A DNA stretch of 6,144 bases from Deltaproteobacteria bacterium. Its GTDB lineage: Bacteria; Desulfobacterota; DSM-4660; Desulfatiglandales; Desulfatiglandaceae. The notes under the pieces were generated by a model. It made no database searches. It was not told the DNA's origin and saw only the letters and a list, made by a program, of their open reading frames with translations. A program made the translations under genes and the position numbers. Positions 4,739 to 6,144 of this stretch are shown here, one piece after another. Location of the stretch: assembly GCA_019314425.1 (NCBI GenBank), contig JAFCZI010000148.1:1-6144 (forward strand), in the 5' to 3' direction. The stretch's first letter is position 1. Every line of letters starts with the position of its first letter.

Positions 4739-6144
4739 ATGGAAGAGTCCCAGATATCCTACTTTTCTGATCTCATTGAGTACCAGGGGCACACCCTTGG
4801 AGAGAAGCCCTATATTATGTTCAATAAAGAGATCATCAGCTTTGCCGCCTATGACCAGACGACCTGTAGCTTTGCTAATGGGCTTCTGGAACATGGCGCT
4901 GAAGCCGGGGACGGTATCGCGATTTTGATGGGGAACTGTCCTGAATTTTTATACCTGTTTTACGGCATGCCACGGGCGGGACTGTACAGCGTTCCGATCA
5001 ATGTCTCACTAATGGGCGACGGGCTTCGATTTATTCTGGAAAATTCAGACGTAAAATACCTGGCCATTGACGACATACTCTATCCAAAAATCGCAGAATT
5101 TGACAGTCCGGTGAAGACAATCAAAAAAATCTTTGTCCGCCGAACCACCGACCAGCCTCTACCGGCTGGTACCCTCGATATCAAGGAACTGCTGTCAGCA
5201 CCGTCCGAAAAACCGGCCCATGCGGTTAAAGAGGGAGACATGTCACAGTTGCTGTATACATCCGGCACGACTGGCCCCCCCAAGGGTGTGGTTGGCCGCC
5301 AGCAGCCCGGCATTGCTTTGTGGTGGAAGATGGGTGCCGATACAATGTTCACGCCGGACGATGTACTTTATACCTGCCTGCCTCTCTTCCATGCCAATGC
5401 CCTGATGCTGACCGCAGGGTTTGCCATGGCAGGGGGTCGTCCTTTCGGTCTCGACACGAAATTCACGGCTTCCGGATTCTGGGATCGCCTGCGGTATTAT
5501 AAGGCAACCTCTTTTAACGGCCTGGGAGCCATGATCCCCATTCTGATGAAACAGCCGGAAAAAGAGACCGATACCGACAATACCGTGAAAATCGTCAACT
5601 CGGCAGCCTGCCCCGCCAATCTCTGGGAGCCATTTGAAAAACGGTTCGGGGTTAAAATCTATGAAGGGTATGGCGCAGTCGATGGCGGTGGTCTCGCCAT
5701 CACCAACCGAGGTGATGCTCCGGTCGGATCGGTGGGCAAGCCGGCTCCTGAAATAGAGTGGAAACTGGTGGACAGTGACGAGAACGAGGTGCCCCAGGGA
5801 GAGTACGGAGAGCTGATCACAAAGAACAAAAATCAACCGGTCAGTAAGGTCGAATATTATAAAAATCCGGAGGCCTCCACCAAAAAGGTCAGAGGGGGCT
5901 GGATTCGAACCGGCGATCTTTTCTATGCCGATAAAGAGGGCTACCTCTATTTTGTGGATCGAAAAACAGATTCCATGCGGCGTAGAGGTGAAAATATCTC
6001 CTCCTGGGAAGTGGAAAATATGGTGGAAAAATACGATGATGTTGCCGTCTGTGCAGCCTTTGGCGTCCCTTCCGAACTGGGTGAAGATGAAGTCATGATC
6101 TGGGTCAAACCCAAGGATGGCCTCACCCTCGACCTGAAAGACCT
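4739..6144 (+). CDS. AMP-forming acyl-CoA ligase (CaiC/BaiB-like), 3'-partial
   Basis: Adenylate-forming enzyme expected to activate a carboxylic acid with ATP and CoA. ATG 4739 is preceded by AAAGGAG (4723-4729) with a 9-nt spacer; the frame is open to the right edge, giving 468 complete codons. Motifs in order: phosphate-binding LLYTSGTTGPPKGV (171-184), LPLFHAN (214-220), the A5 region YEGYGAVDG (308-316), RTGDLFYADKEGYLYFVDRK (390-409), and hinge/A8 RRRGENISSWEVE (414-426). The last of these is typical of the crotonobetaine/carnitine-CoA ligase-like branch. The A10 catalytic lysine lies beyond the window, so activity cannot be judged. The A5 motif, normally YGxTE, is YGAVD: the threonine is Val314 and the Mg/ATP-contacting glutamate is Asp315. 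No membrane segment or signal peptide is evident. Its place after a dehydrogenase, thiolase and reductase suggests it supplies the CoA ester the others act on. Confidence 0.92.
   Translation, partial: MEESQISYFSDLIEYQGHTLGEKPYIMFNKEIISFAAYDQTTCSFANGLLEHGAEAGDGIAILMGNCPEFLYLFYGMPRAGLYSVPINVSLMGDGLRFILENSDVKYLAIDDILYPKIAEFDSPVKTIKKIFVRRTTDQPLPAGTLDIKELLSAPSEKPAHAVKEGDMSQLLYTSGTTGPPKGVVGRQQPGIALWWKMGADTMFTPDDVLYTCLPLFHANALMLTAGFAMAGGRPFGLDTKFTASGFWDRLRYYKATSFNGLGAMIPILMKQPEKETDTDNTVKIVNSAACPANLWEPFEKRFGVKIYEGYGAVDGGGLAITNRGDAPVGSVGKPAPEIEWKLVDSDENEVPQGEYGELITKNKNQPVSKVEYYKNPEASTKKVRGGWIRTGDLFYADKEGYLYFVDRKTDSMRRRGENISSWEVENMVEKYDDVAVCAAFGVPSELGEDEVMIWVKPKDGLTLDLKD

Noticed and set aside
5243..5836. 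197-codon minus-strand reading frame opposite the ligase
   Set aside because: The + strand frame contains ordered adenylation motifs across the whole stretch; the antisense frame has no recognisable domain.

Overview
The window holds four genes on the + strand: an acyl-CoA dehydrogenase (left end cut), an SCP2-type thiolase, an Old Yellow Enzyme/2,4-dienoyl-CoA reductase-type iron-sulfur flavoenzyme, and an AMP-forming acyl-CoA ligase (right end cut). Gene families, iron-sulfur enzyme content and the style of the intergenic palindromes suggest an anaerobic Desulfobacterota (deltaproteobacterial) genome. That placement rests on pattern recognition and no marker gene confirms it.

Layout: 2-1207 acyl-CoA dehydrogenase; 1208-1325 spacer filled by an imperfect palindromic repeat; 1326-2594 thiolase; 55-nt gap with a good Shine-Dalgarno; 2650-4632 OYE-type oxidoreductase; 4633-4738 spacer containing a second, unrelated palindrome; 4739-6144 ligase, still open at the edge. 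No tRNA, rRNA, CRISPR, transposase or convincing promoter was seen. All four genes read the same way and could be one transcript, possibly modulated by the two hairpins.

Pathway logic (inference): the ligase would activate a carboxylic acid to its CoA thioester, the dehydrogenase and the OYE-type enzyme would oxidise or reduce C=C bonds, and the thiolase would cleave or condense a beta-ketoacyl-CoA. No hydratase or hydroxyacyl-CoA dehydrogenase is visible. The set fits beta-oxidation-like catabolism of an unusual acid (alicyclic, aromatic-derived, steroid-like or branched) better than ordinary fatty acid oxidation. All four proteins keep their fold signatures, yet each differs at one or more normally conserved active-site or cofactor positions. 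That coordinated divergence is the most interesting aspect of the window. The substrate cannot be named from sequence.
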